Below, piece after piece: positions 1 through 11,081 of a DNA stretch of 64,000 nt. Each line of letters begins with the position of its first letter. Position 1 is the first letter of the stretch. Source of the DNA: Diogma glabrata (Eukaryota > Arthropoda > Insecta > Diptera > Cylindrotomidae); the NCBI GenBank assembly GCA_963693315.1, contig OY856188.1, forward strand, positions 163,452,002-163,516,001. Direction: 5' to 3'. Position numbers and translations under genes: made by a program. Below the pieces are notes generated by a model. That model was given only the letters and a program-made list of their open reading frames with translations, did not search any database and was not told where the DNA came from.

Positions 1-149
1 ACTTTCGTAATTAGCGTACATTTCTGTATTTGTGCTGAAGCAGCAGGTATTACTCTATCAAACCCGCGATGGCTGAGCCTTAGTCGTGATGGCTTTAAAT
101 TACTCAAGGTACGCTTCCTGCTATGCCATTCTCATTGGTTCGCCAATGA

Positions 150-407
150 GAAAGCTCTTCATTACAAGACGAACAAAACCCTCGTAATTGCTGGCCAAAG
201 GACAAAATAATTAAAGCAGTGATAGGAACGGATGGACAGGTTCGAAGGGCAACTGTTCAAACGGCAAACGGAGTGTATGAACGCCCAGCTACAAAACTCG
301 CAGTTTTGGATGTAAATGTCAGTAAGTCGACTGAAGGAGTCGCCATACCTGGGGGGAGTGTCAGCGCTATCGCTGACAAAACTGCGACAACACCAAAACA
401 AATTTAA
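150..407 (+). pseudogene. BEL/Pao retrotransposon pol C-terminal end plus start of 3' LTR
   Basis: The frame opened after a stop at 147-149 reads as the conserved C-terminal domain (DUF5641 type) that follows the integrase in BEL/Pao polyproteins. Visible hallmarks are PRNCWPK, a GTDGQVRRA stretch and YERPATKLAVLDV. Just downstream, a purine run (ggggggag, 351-358) is followed by TGTCAGCG at 359, which fits a polypurine tract and the first bases of a 3' LTR. The rest of the element lies outside the window or is lost. The family call is confident. The LTR boundary is an inference from the purine tract, because no second LTR is available for comparison. Confidence 0.8.
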
Positions 408-419
408 CGATCACGTGAT

Positions 420-719
420 AAAAAGGAAAAAACCATCTTGTTACACAAAATGTCGGACATTGAATAAAAAATTAACTTCTCCGATTTAATTAATTTTAAT
501 AAAATTTAAATAAATAAAAATTTTTAACAGAAGTCCAAACTAAAGTAAATATAAAAGTCAATTGCGATGTATAATAATATAAATATTAATTTCTTTCTTT
601 TTTAATAGGAATTTTTAAGTTCATTTAAATTGAATTTGCTACATGTAAAATATTGTAAAACACTAATAAAATTCGAAATTTGGAATTAAAAACAAAATTT
701 GTTATATTTGTAACAAGGA
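420..719. other. AT-rich stretch, possible BEL LTR remainder
   Basis: No coding signal or recognisable repeat is seen. Part of it may be the remainder of the LTR that begins at 359, but it cannot be paired with a second copy. Confidence 0.4.
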
Positions 720-3285
720 CATGGTTTTTAGTTTTGGGCAGCGATGTACATCAAACATAACTCTTTGTTAAAGTACAAGTATTTTTTATCTCTGTTTAAA
801 AATTTATTACAAAACTAACACGAAACATCAATACGTTGCCGGAAAATTATAATCAAAATTCCAAAAATATTGTTAAATTAAATAAAATCAAACTTTTTCA
901 AAATTCCAAAAATATTCCAAAAATTCGAATAAAATCAAATATATAAATATTTTCTAAATACCAATAATATTTCAAAAATTCTTAAAAATTCAAACTTTTT
1001 CCAAAATTCTAAAAATATTTCAAAAGTTATAACAAAATCAAAAATTGAAACTTTTTTCAAAATTCCAAAAATTATAATAATATCAAAAATTAAAAATTTT
1101 TCAATATTCTAAAAATATTTCAAAAATTCTTACAAAATCAAAAGTTAAAACTTTTGCCGAAATTCTAAAAATATTGCAAAAATTATTACAAAATCAAAAA
1201 TACAAACTTTTTCAAAATTCCAAAAATATTTCAAAAACTATAACAAATTCAAAAATTTCCATGTCCAATTTCATTTTAAATTACATTTACGTCATAAAAA
1301 CAGCTACATTTTTTTCCCCAAAAAATTGGCTAAAAAATTAAATGAAATCATTTTTTGACACACTTGACATTATTTTTTTGACAAACTTATAATGCCATAA
1401 TTCTCAATAATAATAATAAAATATCATGTCATACAAACTATTAATTTTATTTTTTTCTAAAAAAATTGGGTAAAAAAATAAATAAAATATGGAGGGGCTG
1501 AAATCTCACAGCTCTGAGATATCAAGACTTCGGTCTGAGTTAAGGATTTTGATATAGTTTTCGGCAAAAAACTTTTATGCGGACATAGTTTTTAGTTAAA
1601 CTCAGCAAACTACTCAAAAACCTCTCCATTTAGTGTTTCGAGAAAATATTACAAAATCACAAATTCATATTTCTTTCAAAATTCCAAAAATTTTGTAAAA
1701 AATAAATAAAATCAAATTTTTTCCAAAATCCTTAAAATATTCCAAAAATTATTACAAAATCAAAGATTAAACTTTTTTCAAAAATTCTGAAAATACTGCA
1801 AAAATTATACAAAATCAAAAATTGAAACTTTTTTCAAAATTCCAAATATGCCAAAAATTAGAATAAAATCAAATATTTAAACTTTTTCTAAATTCTAATA
1901 ATATTCCAAAATTTCTTAAAAATTCAAAAATTCAAACTTTTTCCAAAACAAAAAATATTGCAAAAACTATAACAATATCAAAAATTAAAACTTTTTCCAA
2001 AATTACAAAAATTATTATAAAATCAAAAATTTTTTAAAATTCTAAAAATATTCCAAAAATTCTTACAAAATCAAAAATTGAAACTTTTTCAAAATTCCAA
2101 AAATATTCAAAAACTATAACAAATTCAAAAATGTCCATGTCCAATTTCATTTTCAGCAAATTATTCAAAAACCTTCAATTTAGCGATTCGAGAAAATATC
2201 ACAAGATCACAAATTCATATTTCTTTCAAAATTCCAAAAATATTGTAAAAATTTAATAAAATCAAACTTTTTTCAACATTCTAAAAATATTCCAAAAATT
2301 ATTACAAAATCAAAAATTAAAACTTTTTCCAAAATTCTAAAAACATTGCAAAAATTATTACAAAATCAAAAATACATACTTTTTTCAAAATTCCAAAAAT
2401 ATTTCAAAAACTGTAACAAATTCAAAAATTTCCATGTCCAATTTCATTTTCAATTACATTTACGTCATAAAAACATCTACATTTTTTTTCCCAAAAAATT
2501 GGCTAAAAAAATCGATGAAATCATTTTTTGACACGCTTGACATTATTTTTTTGACAAACTTATAATGCCATAATTCTCTATAATAATAATATATTTTCAC
2601 GTCATACAAATTATTTATTTTATTTTTTTCCAAAAAATTGGGTAAAAAAATCAAAAAAAATCTTTCTTTTGACAAACTTGACAACATTTTTTTGACAAAC
2701 TTATAATGCCATAGTTCTCAATAATAATAATAAAATCATTTCACACAAAATTTTAATTTAATTTTTTTTCCGAAAAATTGGGTAAAAAAATAATAAAAAT
2801 CTTTCTTTTGACACACTTGACAACATTTTTTTGACAAACTTATAATGCAATAATCTAGATTTTGGTCTCACATACCAATCCCGACCATCAAAATTTCTCG
2901 AAATTCAATGTTCCTACTCGTAATCACTTAAAATGAACGTTTTTTAAGCAAAAAATATGCAAATTTCCTTGTTTTGACACACATAATGATTTTTTTGACA
3001 CACTTCCGGTACAGTTATCGAACACAGCGTCCTTTCGGACCTGTCTCTTGAGTATACCTATTTTTAGAAAAAAAAATTTTTGAAATCCCTCCAGTGGTTT
3101 TCCCTGCAGTGTAGGTAATGACGGCCGGCCAGACGGCCGGCCGACAGACAGACATACATTCTTTTTTTTTTGCTTTTTTAGAATCAGTAGGTCCTAAAAC
3201 GTCGAGAAATGCGAAAAAAAGTGGGGGTAAGAATTTCACTTTGAGCTCATGAATGTAATACTTAGGTCTTTCAGACCGAAGTAAT
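720..3285 (-). repeat. Compound copy of a dispersed AT-rich repeat (family A)
   Basis: The same sequence occurs in opposite orientation at 22531-23835 and, truncated, at 54435-55505. Landmarks are a near-palindrome tacttaggtctttcag... at 3259-3283, a C/G-rich patch rich in ggccggcc at 3120-3155, a block reading tttgacaaacttataatgcc repeated at roughly 110-bp spacing (1380, 2555, 2695, 2835), long runs of aaattccaaaaatatt with caaaatcaaa, and a tail containing ggaggggctgaaatctcaca at 1491. Here the tail and A-rich parts occur more than once (720-1495 and again 1490-2450), so this copy is a rearrangement or a nested pair. No protein is encoded. I do not recognise the superfamily. Confidence 0.7.
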
Positions 3286-3804
3286 AGACCGCAATAAAAC
3301 CATAAAACAATAGAATAATAGAAAGTTAACAATTGTAGCTGTGAACCAAAACAATAGTATTGTTATTAATAGATTCTAAGCTCAATTCACAACCATTAAA
3401 TATTAATAGAATTTAGGTTTTTCCTTTAATCGTAGTTTTAAGTAATAAATAAGTTTCCTCTTTAGTAAAGGTAATCATGATTTCATTAGGATAAAATTCT
3501 TTCTGAGGATGGTTAATATAACTGAAACTAGTTAAAGAATTTATTTCAAAAAAAGCGTTTTTAAGTGTTTATTAAATAATTAATTAAAATTACAACATTT
3601 TATTTGTTTTATTGTTGAATACTTGGTGAATGTGATTTTTGAAAAACTGTGTTAAATCAAAAAGGCAGTTTGTCTATATACACGTTATTATACGAAGATT
3701 TCACCCAGTGGCGTAGCTAGCATGGGTGGCACCCGGGGCGGATATTGTGGTGTCACCCCAAAAATAAAAACTGTCAATAATAATAAAAAGCCGATAAACG
3801 TAAT

Positions 3805-4137
3805 TTATAATTTTTTTTGAGCATTATTATTATAAGCCCGCAAGTAATTTTTAACTAATTTTAATTTGCTGAAACTCCTCTCACACGAAGCCACTAATAC
3901 GCAAATAATCATAAATAACTTTAGTGCGACCGTAAGATTCGGAAGAAATTCTAAAAAATCCCATTCTACGATGAATTTCAAAAAGTCTAGGTACACCCAG
4001 TTCGAAACTGTAACATTGGCCGCTTTTAAATGCCTCCTCACCCTTTGTATCTCTATGAGGAGTTCTGTTGCCAATACCGCATCATAAAAACCAGTAAATT
4101 TTGATACCGATAATTTTAACTCTTCACTGTTCGCCAA
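3805..4137 (-). pseudogene. hAT transposase C-terminal dimerisation block
   Basis: The reading contains LPNLTVALKLFMI and VASCERSFSKLKLVKNYLRA, the signature of the hAT C-terminal dimerisation region (usual form CERSFSKLKLIKNYLRS). About 110 residues survive in frame. The block belongs to the decayed hAT element that continues upstream at 4447-6619. Confidence 0.85.
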
Positions 4138-4446
4138 AAGCTAAGTGTTTGTCTGCACAACCTCGAACAATGAAGCTAAATCTTGAACTGACTTCAGTCT
4201 AGTTCGGAGTTCAACACTGAATCGGTCAAGACATTCTAACATGTCCTTTATAAGTTGAGCTCTCAGTGTCAGTCCAACATCAGGTGCAAACTCACCACTC
4301 GTTCGTTTTTTGCGTTTTTATGACGAATTCGGCTTTCCATTGGAATGTCATAGTCCTCCGATTTTTTCGCAGCAAGATCTATTGCCTCTTCTACAATGAG
4401 ACTTCGTTATGAATTGACTCTATTTCTGTAGCTAATTGATCAATAT

Positions 4447-4887
4447 TCAAGCCCGTGCTTTGCAATCCAATCTGAGCACAGATATTATTTCTCTTAGAAT
4501 ATCATTCCAAAACAAAAGATAACAAAGAAACGAAAAATCACATGCTGCATTGATAAGGTTCTGTGCAGCGCCTCTAGTGTCTACATTTTCTTGTTGATCA
4601 CTTAACTTCTCAATTTCAGCCACAATCCCATCAAAGTTTTCGGCCAATACTTTTACTGCAGCATAATGAGCACTCCAATGCGCTGTTAAGAGTATTTTAA
4701 CAGTTGCTTTGTTGTGTTTAGCAAGTACTTCCCAGCGGCTAGTCGAAGCAGAAAAACATGTAAAAATGGCTTCCACTGACGAGTGTTGGCCGTATAAATT
4801 AATTGAATGATCTTTGCAGCCCACAAAAATTGCTTTGTTATTTTTTGCTTTAATAATAGCTTGCACTTCTCCATGTATACTACTCAT
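4447..4887 (-). pseudogene. hAT/ZMYM1-like transposase central block
   Basis: The block contains CKDHSINLYGQH, TSRWEVLAKHNK and LLTAHWSAHYAAVKVL, matching the RNase H-like body of TTF/ZMYM1-type hAT transposases, where the usual form is CSDHSLNLCG...TRWSARADA. Stops and frame changes separate it from the C-terminal block below 4140 and from the DUF4371 part above 5425. Confidence 0.75.
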
Positions 4888-4957
4888 AACAGCTGCATTA
4901 TCATAACCTTTGGGAGCGACAATTCATAACATCTATACCATCATTTTCAAGATTTTA

Positions 4958-5409
4958 CACTGAAAAAAACATGTCCTATTTCCAATCGAAATGCAGTTGT
5001 CTCAACCTCACCGTGTGGGCAGATATGGCGAATCAAAATATGAGATTGATTCAACAACCGTACAATGATAAGCCGATGCAGTTGAGACAATCACATGAAA
5101 TATTTATGTGAAAATAAAATATAGTTCAATTAATCTCAAATACTTAAATTTTAAAATGAAAAATTCATGATATAAGGCCAAAGAAATATGTTTTCATGGA
5201 AATAGTTATTAACTTTATTCAACTACTGTTATATTGGATAGCACTTTATATTTTAATTACACCTCATTCTGTTATCAGGAAAATGTTACTGAGTACTGAG
5301 TAGTTGTCCCAATCACGGTGAAATTGTTTGTAAATATCTTTTCTTTGCATGAATAATAAACTGCCATCTTCGAGATGAGGTTATCATTACTTCAATTTTT
5401 TTTTCAGTG
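4958..5409. mobile_element. 452-bp MITE with TA target duplication
   Basis: Inverted ends CACTGAAAAAAA (4958) and TTTTTTTCAGTG (5409) are bounded on both sides by TA, and the insertion interrupts the hAT coding region. No protein is encoded. TA duplication with short inverted repeats fits a Tc1/mariner-type non-autonomous element. Confidence 0.75.
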
Positions 5410-5424
5410 TACGAATTTTATCGC

Positions 5425-5946
5425 TTAAATCAGCGGCTTTTTTCCACGTAAAGGAAAAAATCCAAGGAATACTTCCTTGATTTCCACTTTACTACCATCA
5501 ATTTTCACACAACGAATCACTTCTGACATTTGATCAATATGTGAAATGTCAGGTGTGCTATCAAACATAATTCCAAAATATTTAACCGATTTAATTTCGT
5601 TGACAAGCTTAAACTTTACGTGGATCGCTAAAACATTTATGAACTCATTTTGTATATCTGGTGACAAATATGATACTTTTGGTGATTTACCATGCTCCAA
5701 ATTCAAAATGTGTTCTTTTAACACTACATCATACTTTGACAATAGTTTGGTTAGTTCTAAGAAATTGCCTTTATTTGAAGAACTTTGTCCTTCATCATGT
5801 CCATGAAATGCTGGGTTTTGTTTAGATAAAAACAAAGTTATATCCAATAATCTTGATAAAAGATGTTTCCACTTCTGTTTTTTATTATATATTAATTGCA
5901 AGGCTGCGTCTCGTATCGTTTTATGAATTTTTAACCTCATTTCCAA
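5425..5946 (-). pseudogene. DUF4371 part of hAT transposase
   Basis: About 170 residues with LLDITLFLSKQNPAFHGH, LLSKYDVVLKEHI, YLSPDIQNEFINVLA and YFGIMFDSTPDISHIDQMS. These correspond to the DUF4371 region of TTF/ZMYM1-like hAT transposases. The segment lies directly downstream of the TTF finger block and directly upstream of the MITE insertion. Confidence 0.85.
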
Positions 5947-6064
5947 AGTTTTCCACTTTTAAAAATTCTCCAGATCTTCATTTGAAGTTTCATGCTCGGC
6001 CACTTTGGGATTTAGTTTCCACCGCTTCTGATATCCAGTAGTAAATGTTAATTTTGTATTATTA

Positions 6065-6619
6065 TTATTGGTGACAGCAAATACACGACAACAGAAGCAA
6101 TACAGGACGCAAGTTATTATTTACAGGAGAATAAACAATCCATGGCCGTAGAATTTTTTCACCATTATACATCGTTTTATAAAACCATTCTTTAGAAAGA
6201 TGGCGAACATCACCTTTTATGTCTAACCCGTGTCTAGATACAGTAACAAACGACCCTTCTCTATTTTGAAAATGTTCACTTTCTTTTTTTATGATTTCAA
6301 TGCGAACATTACCAGAGACGAGTATATTCCAATGTGATACATCTCTTAAGTCCTGAAGTGATTCACCCATGCAAATACTGTCTTCAATAGTAGAAGCATT
6401 AGCGGCATTATCACTGTCATTTTCATTATTCCTTTCTAATTCGTCATCATAGATTATCATTATTAATTCTGTATTGTTGCTGTTACTTTCCGAAGATAAG
6501 CCAATATTCTCTGAAACATTCGTTGCATCAACGTGATAATCAGTTTCTTTTGATGAACCTTGGATATCATCGGGTTTTGTAACATATTTATAGATTTGGT
6601 CTTTCTCTGCTGGAACCAA
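6065..6619 (-). pseudogene. N-terminal part of hAT transposase with TTF-type zinc finger
   Basis: The open frame begins with an acidic, asparagine-rich N-terminus and leads into WFYKTMYNGEKILRPWIVYS, the start of a TTF-type zinc finger. The cysteine-rich part (CFCC) is present at about 6070-6090 but in another frame, so a frameshift breaks the finger. Length and order match the N-terminus of ZMYM1-like hAT transposases. Confidence 0.8.
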
Positions 6620-6959
6620 CTTTTTCTTTAAAAAGTATGAACTCCTCGTGGCATATTTATTTTTTGGGATATTTGCTAAACGAAATCTAAAAAAATATTT
6701 TTAATTATAGTATAGGTATCAGCAAAGCATTAATTCTAAATATATTTGTAGGATACATAATAGGTACATAGTTCATAATAAGTACACTGTGTTAACGACT
6801 AAATACACCGCCAAGAAAATTAATTTATTTAAATTTCCTTGTAACAACAATTAAATAATATTTGATAAAATGGAATATACAAATCATAGCCTAATATTAT
6901 AAAGAACTATTTAAAAAAATATAAGTATGAAATCCTAAAAGATATTTTATATAAAGAAT

Positions 6960-7310
6960 TGAAACCAAAATTAAATATCCAATTAGAATTATGCTCAATA
7001 ATTTACAAAATTGAATGTGATTTTTGTGAAAAATTTTATATCGGGAAAACCGGAAAATGTTTTAAAGACTGATTTAAGGAATACCTGCCTAAGAAGAAAA
7101 ATAAACAAAATTTAAAGTTTAGTTTTGCAAACCATTTACATAGTTAATAACAATAGCTACACCACTTTTAAAAAAAAATTGAAGGCTTTACATTTATGTA
7201 GCCAAGGATCTTTAAAAGAATCACTTGATGAGTTTGAAATTTCCAAAGGATTTAAAACCCAACAAAATGTAATTTTAAATGATAAACTTTCATTTAATTC
7301 AAATATATAA
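6960..7310 (+). pseudogene. Penelope-like element 3' end (GIY-YIG endonuclease)
   Basis: Translation gives IYKIECDFCEKFYIGKTG, the Penelope-type GIY-YIG nuclease start with its C-x2-C pair, followed by FANHL and an acidic tail (LKESLDEFEISKGFK, VILNDKL) typical of the C-terminus. In-frame stops occur near 7071 and 7145. It is a 5'-truncated insertion inside the hAT element. Confidence 0.8.
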
Positions 7311-7993
7311 ATATATAAAACTGAAAACAAACAGTATGAGTGAACAAAAATTTGCAAAACTGCAGTAATTGCATAACTGCCATTTTATTCTACAGTAATT
7401 ATTTTTGTGTCCATTGAAAAACGATCTATTTCAATTTATTCTTTGAGTTTCAAGATAAAGGGAAAAAAATTATTTTGAGATCATTTACAAACACGGTAAT
7501 TTGATTGTTTGTGAGTTTCCTTAGGTGTTTGCAATTAATTTGTTTGAAATGTAAAACATATATTAGTTAGTAAGGTTAAGCGGATATTTTAGAAATAATT
7601 TTGGAATAGAGACATTGTAACTCAAGGGTGCCACCCTATCGACAAAGGGTGCCACATTATCGACGTAAACCACTTTTCCTATACATTATTCAGCATATAT
7701 GTTTTCAGACCTGGTCATTAAATAATCATGCTTGCATACTAAATAATATATCGTAAAAAACGGTCAATATGGTATCTATAGGAATATTCAAAGCTATTGA
7801 GTAATTGTGGTGATGGGATTCAATGCTCAACATGTTGATTCGATTAATATTGTTAAAATTTTATTTCACGTAATAACTCAAAAATTTTAAAAAGTAGAAT
7901 AGATTCTTTTTGAACCAATAACACATTTATAGGACACATTTATAAGTTATCACAATTTATAAATTAAAATTATATGGATAACCTGGTTAAAAT

Positions 7994-8222
7994 GGTTTCT
8001 AAGTGATTTATCGTTGAAAACATGTGATGGTTTGTTTAAGTTTTTTACGTTCGGGTGTCACCCCAAAACGGTTTCGAAGTGATTTATCATTGAAAACATT
8101 GTGATGGTTTGTTTAAGTTGTTTACGTTCGAGTGTCACCCCAAAACGGTTTCGAAGTGATTTATCGTTGAAAACATTGTGATGGTTTGTTTATGTTTTTT
8201 ACGTTCGGGTGTCACCCCAAAA
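7994..8222. repeat. Three tandem ~77-bp units near the hAT right end
   Basis: The unit runs from ggtttc(t/g)aagtgatttatc through gttcg(g/a)gtgtcaccccaaaac and is repeated three times with few differences. The gtgtcacccc motif also occurs near the left end at 3750, which suggests subterminal repeats of the hAT element, possibly transposase-binding sites. Confidence 0.75.
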
Positions 8223-8321
8223 CGGGTGACACTTGGGGCGGACCGCCCATTTGACTAAATCAATATTTTGTTTCTAAATGATTATAAAGAAATTGATGTT
8301 TTTATCAATATCGGACAACTT

Positions 8322-8777
8322 AGGGTCGGTTGTACAATTGCAGGTCAGCCGAGGTTCAAGCTGAAATTATGCGAAACCTGAGATTCTGTTCAGTTACGCG
8401 TTGTACAATTGCGGTTCAGTCGAGAGTATGAGCTTAAGCCAGGGTTCAAGTTGAGCACCCAAATTTGTTGGTTCAAGTGCGGTTCAAGAAACTAACCTAA
8501 CTTTTTTCGAAAAAAAAAACAATCAAATCAATCTCGTTGGAAAACAACAAGAATAATAATTTTGATCAGTATTTTGCGAAATAATCTTGAGAATCACATC
8601 TCACATCTTGCATACAGACGACTTTTTCAGTAGATTATGGATTTAGAAAACTTAACTTAATCTTTAGAACTTAACCATAATCTCACTTGTACAACCCATT
8701 GTCATTTAAGCTTAAGCTCAACCTCCTATCGGGTTCTACTAAGCTTTAGCTTAAACTGCTATTGTATAACCGGCCCT
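8322..8777. mobile_element. 456-bp MITE with AGGG(T/C)CGGTT(G/A)TACAAT inverted ends
   Basis: Left end agggtcggttgtacaat and right end attgtataaccggccct are inverted repeats with two mismatches. The interior repeats the theme (gtacaattgcggttca, gcttaagc) but has no coding potential. The flanks are TTA and TCA, so a 3-bp TWA-type duplication as in PIF/Harbinger is possible but not clean. Confidence 0.65.
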
Positions 8778-8779
8778 CA

Positions 8780-10930
8780 ATCACATAAATTTAAATTAAA
8801 ATTGGGTGATTTTGTTAAATCAAATTTAGATTTAGCATTTTAGTACAATTTATAAGCTAATTACAACCCAGGGTAAAAAACAAATTATAGTTGCTATGGT
8901 ATTTTCTTCTGATGACAAATTTTTTAAATCAAATTAACAATTACAATATCAATGTAATTAATTAATTTATAATTTATATCGTTTATATTTACCATCGTAA
9001 CGTTTTACGTTCGTGAAGTTGACCCACGCCAATGCCTCCCATGAATCAAAAAAACAAAACTTGTAGTAAAATTTACTAATTTCTACTTTCTTTCAAATTC
9101 TATGATAAATGCGTAGACCAAAAATCCTTTTCCCATATTTATATACTTTTAAAAAATATTAACATGCAATTAGATAATTGTTTTTCGATTCTACCTGTAT
9201 TTTCAGATTTTGTATTATTTAAATAGTAAACTTAAAATGCCAAAAGAGATTTCAATACCAAACTGTACCACTCCATGCTTATTGACAAATTTTATTTTAT
9301 CTGTAGACGCAATTATGGTAGATGATTTTAATAAAATATGTGTATTGGTTTAAAAATAAGAAAAAAAAATACTTTTATTAAGAATGTTTTTTTACTAATT
9401 TAGCAGTTTGAATTATAAAAGGAATGTCATTGTAAATATATATATATATATGTATATGTATATATATATACAAATACATGTACATATTATTTAAACAAAT
9501 TTTAAAATTTAATGTATTGCAAATACATTTAAATAAAATTAAAATTACCATATTAAAAAATAATTTTGAAATTGTTGCCAGAGATGTGGTTCCCCATAAT
9601 CCCAAGAGCTAACAAAATAGCAAAAATTATTAATATACATTTATTTTATTGTACTTATTGTTGATTCTGTAATTTCCGCAATAAATACTTTAGAATAAAC
9701 AAACTTTGAAAATTAATTAATTTTTTAAACTTATGTTTGCATGCAACACAATTTATATTATTTAACATTATTAGTTTCTGAACAAACGATATAGATAACT
9801 TAACAAAGTTTAGCCCTTAAATATTGAAATATGTATAACATTACTATATTTTTTAAAATAATTTATATATAAGCTTCTGAAATAAAACTAAGATCTGTGT
9901 TGAATAAATCAAAAAATTAAAATTTTAAATAACAGTGACTGAGATTCAACTAAACTTAAATTGATTTTAAAACGCATATGATTAAATTCTATTAGTATGA
10001 AATCAAACACTTTAAGGAATACTGAGTATCATAATTACTCATTTGTTTTATTATACCAAATTTAAATATATGTACGTACATATTCATTAAAAATTTTTTG
10101 TCGACAGAAAAAGAAGGAAGAGATCATTTCGTATATTTATTAAGGACGAATAGTTCTTGTCAAGGTATGAAGAAGATCTACTGACGTTTTATAAAACTAT
10201 TAAATTGAAGTTCATATTTGGTTTTATAAAGTTTTTTACTTTTTAAAAAATAATTTAAATATATTATTTAGCATGTTAAAAATTTCTATAATAATAAGGC
10301 ATCATAGAAATTTTAATCTTAGTTTAGCACGAGTTACAAACCAGAATTTTATCAAAATGTCTGTGAAATATTAAAAAGTATATTTAACTTGTATAAGTTT
10401 GAAACCGGATTTTAAAAGATCGAATTTTATTAATCTTATTGGCTTATTTTCAACATAAACATATAATAAAATTTAAAAGATCGCTGATAAAGAACCGTGT
10501 CTAAATACAAAATTTACAACTAATATAATTCAATCCTTTAATTCCGATCCCTAAAATTTTAAAATTCGCACCATTTTTTAGAAATCCGTAAGATAATTTA
10601 TTAATCAAACTTTAAATAGAAAGATGCTATTTTTAATTTAACTCTTTTTAAATTTACTTGCTGAGTCATAAAAATGTCCGAAATCTATCGATTTGAAACA
10701 GATTGGAACTATTGAATATTCCTTACCTAGCTTTGATATATGTCATTTAGAAACTATATAACAATATAACATAGACATAATATACATGATTATAACGTAA
10801 TATGATTATATATGATATAATTAAGATGAACTTAGTTAACGAAAATTATATTAATATCATTTAAATAACATATCATAATAACTGTATGAAAATCAGATTA
10901 TAATTCGAATAAGTTGATATGCATAATTTT
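8780..10930. other. AT-rich 3' flank of the ArfGAP gene
   Basis: No gene or recognisable transposon is seen. A short (TA/TG)n tract lies at 9437-9471. Any polyadenylation site of the minus-strand ArfGAP gene should lie here, but no single signal stands out in this AT-rich DNA. Confidence 0.5.
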
Positions 10931-11081
10931 TTATTTATCGTCACTTTTTGGTCGTTGTAATCGATGCGGTTGATTTATAGCAAAGCGGGAAAAATCTTTC
11001 ATGACATCATTATAAGTTTCATCACCATTGGAGCCTTGCTCAGTAATACCAATCTCTTCATTCAACTGTGTCAACCGTAAG
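10931..11081 (-). CDS. CenB1A: ACAP exon 12 (C-terminus, stop)
   Basis: Acceptor ttttag at 11082; TAA stop at 10931-10933. It encodes the end of the last ankyrin helix (LLRLTQLNEEIG) and the family's C-terminal motif GDETYNDVMKDFSRFA. The intron to exon 11 is only 68 bp. Confidence 0.93.

Larger units (their letters stand above)
3707..8245 (-). mobile_element. hAT-superfamily transposon (TTF zinc finger / ZMYM1-like), decayed
   Basis: The left end CAGTGGCGTAGCTAGC at 3707 is a typical hAT terminus, and an inverted related GC-rich end (ttggggcggaccgccc) sits at 8232. Between them lie four minus-strand coding blocks in the correct order for a TTF-type zinc finger, DUF4371, hAT body and C-terminal dimerisation domain. 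Frameshifts, stops and two insertions (a 452-bp MITE at 4958 and a Penelope fragment near 6960) show it is dead. The right terminus seems incomplete, and no 8-bp target duplication could be matched. Confidence 0.8.
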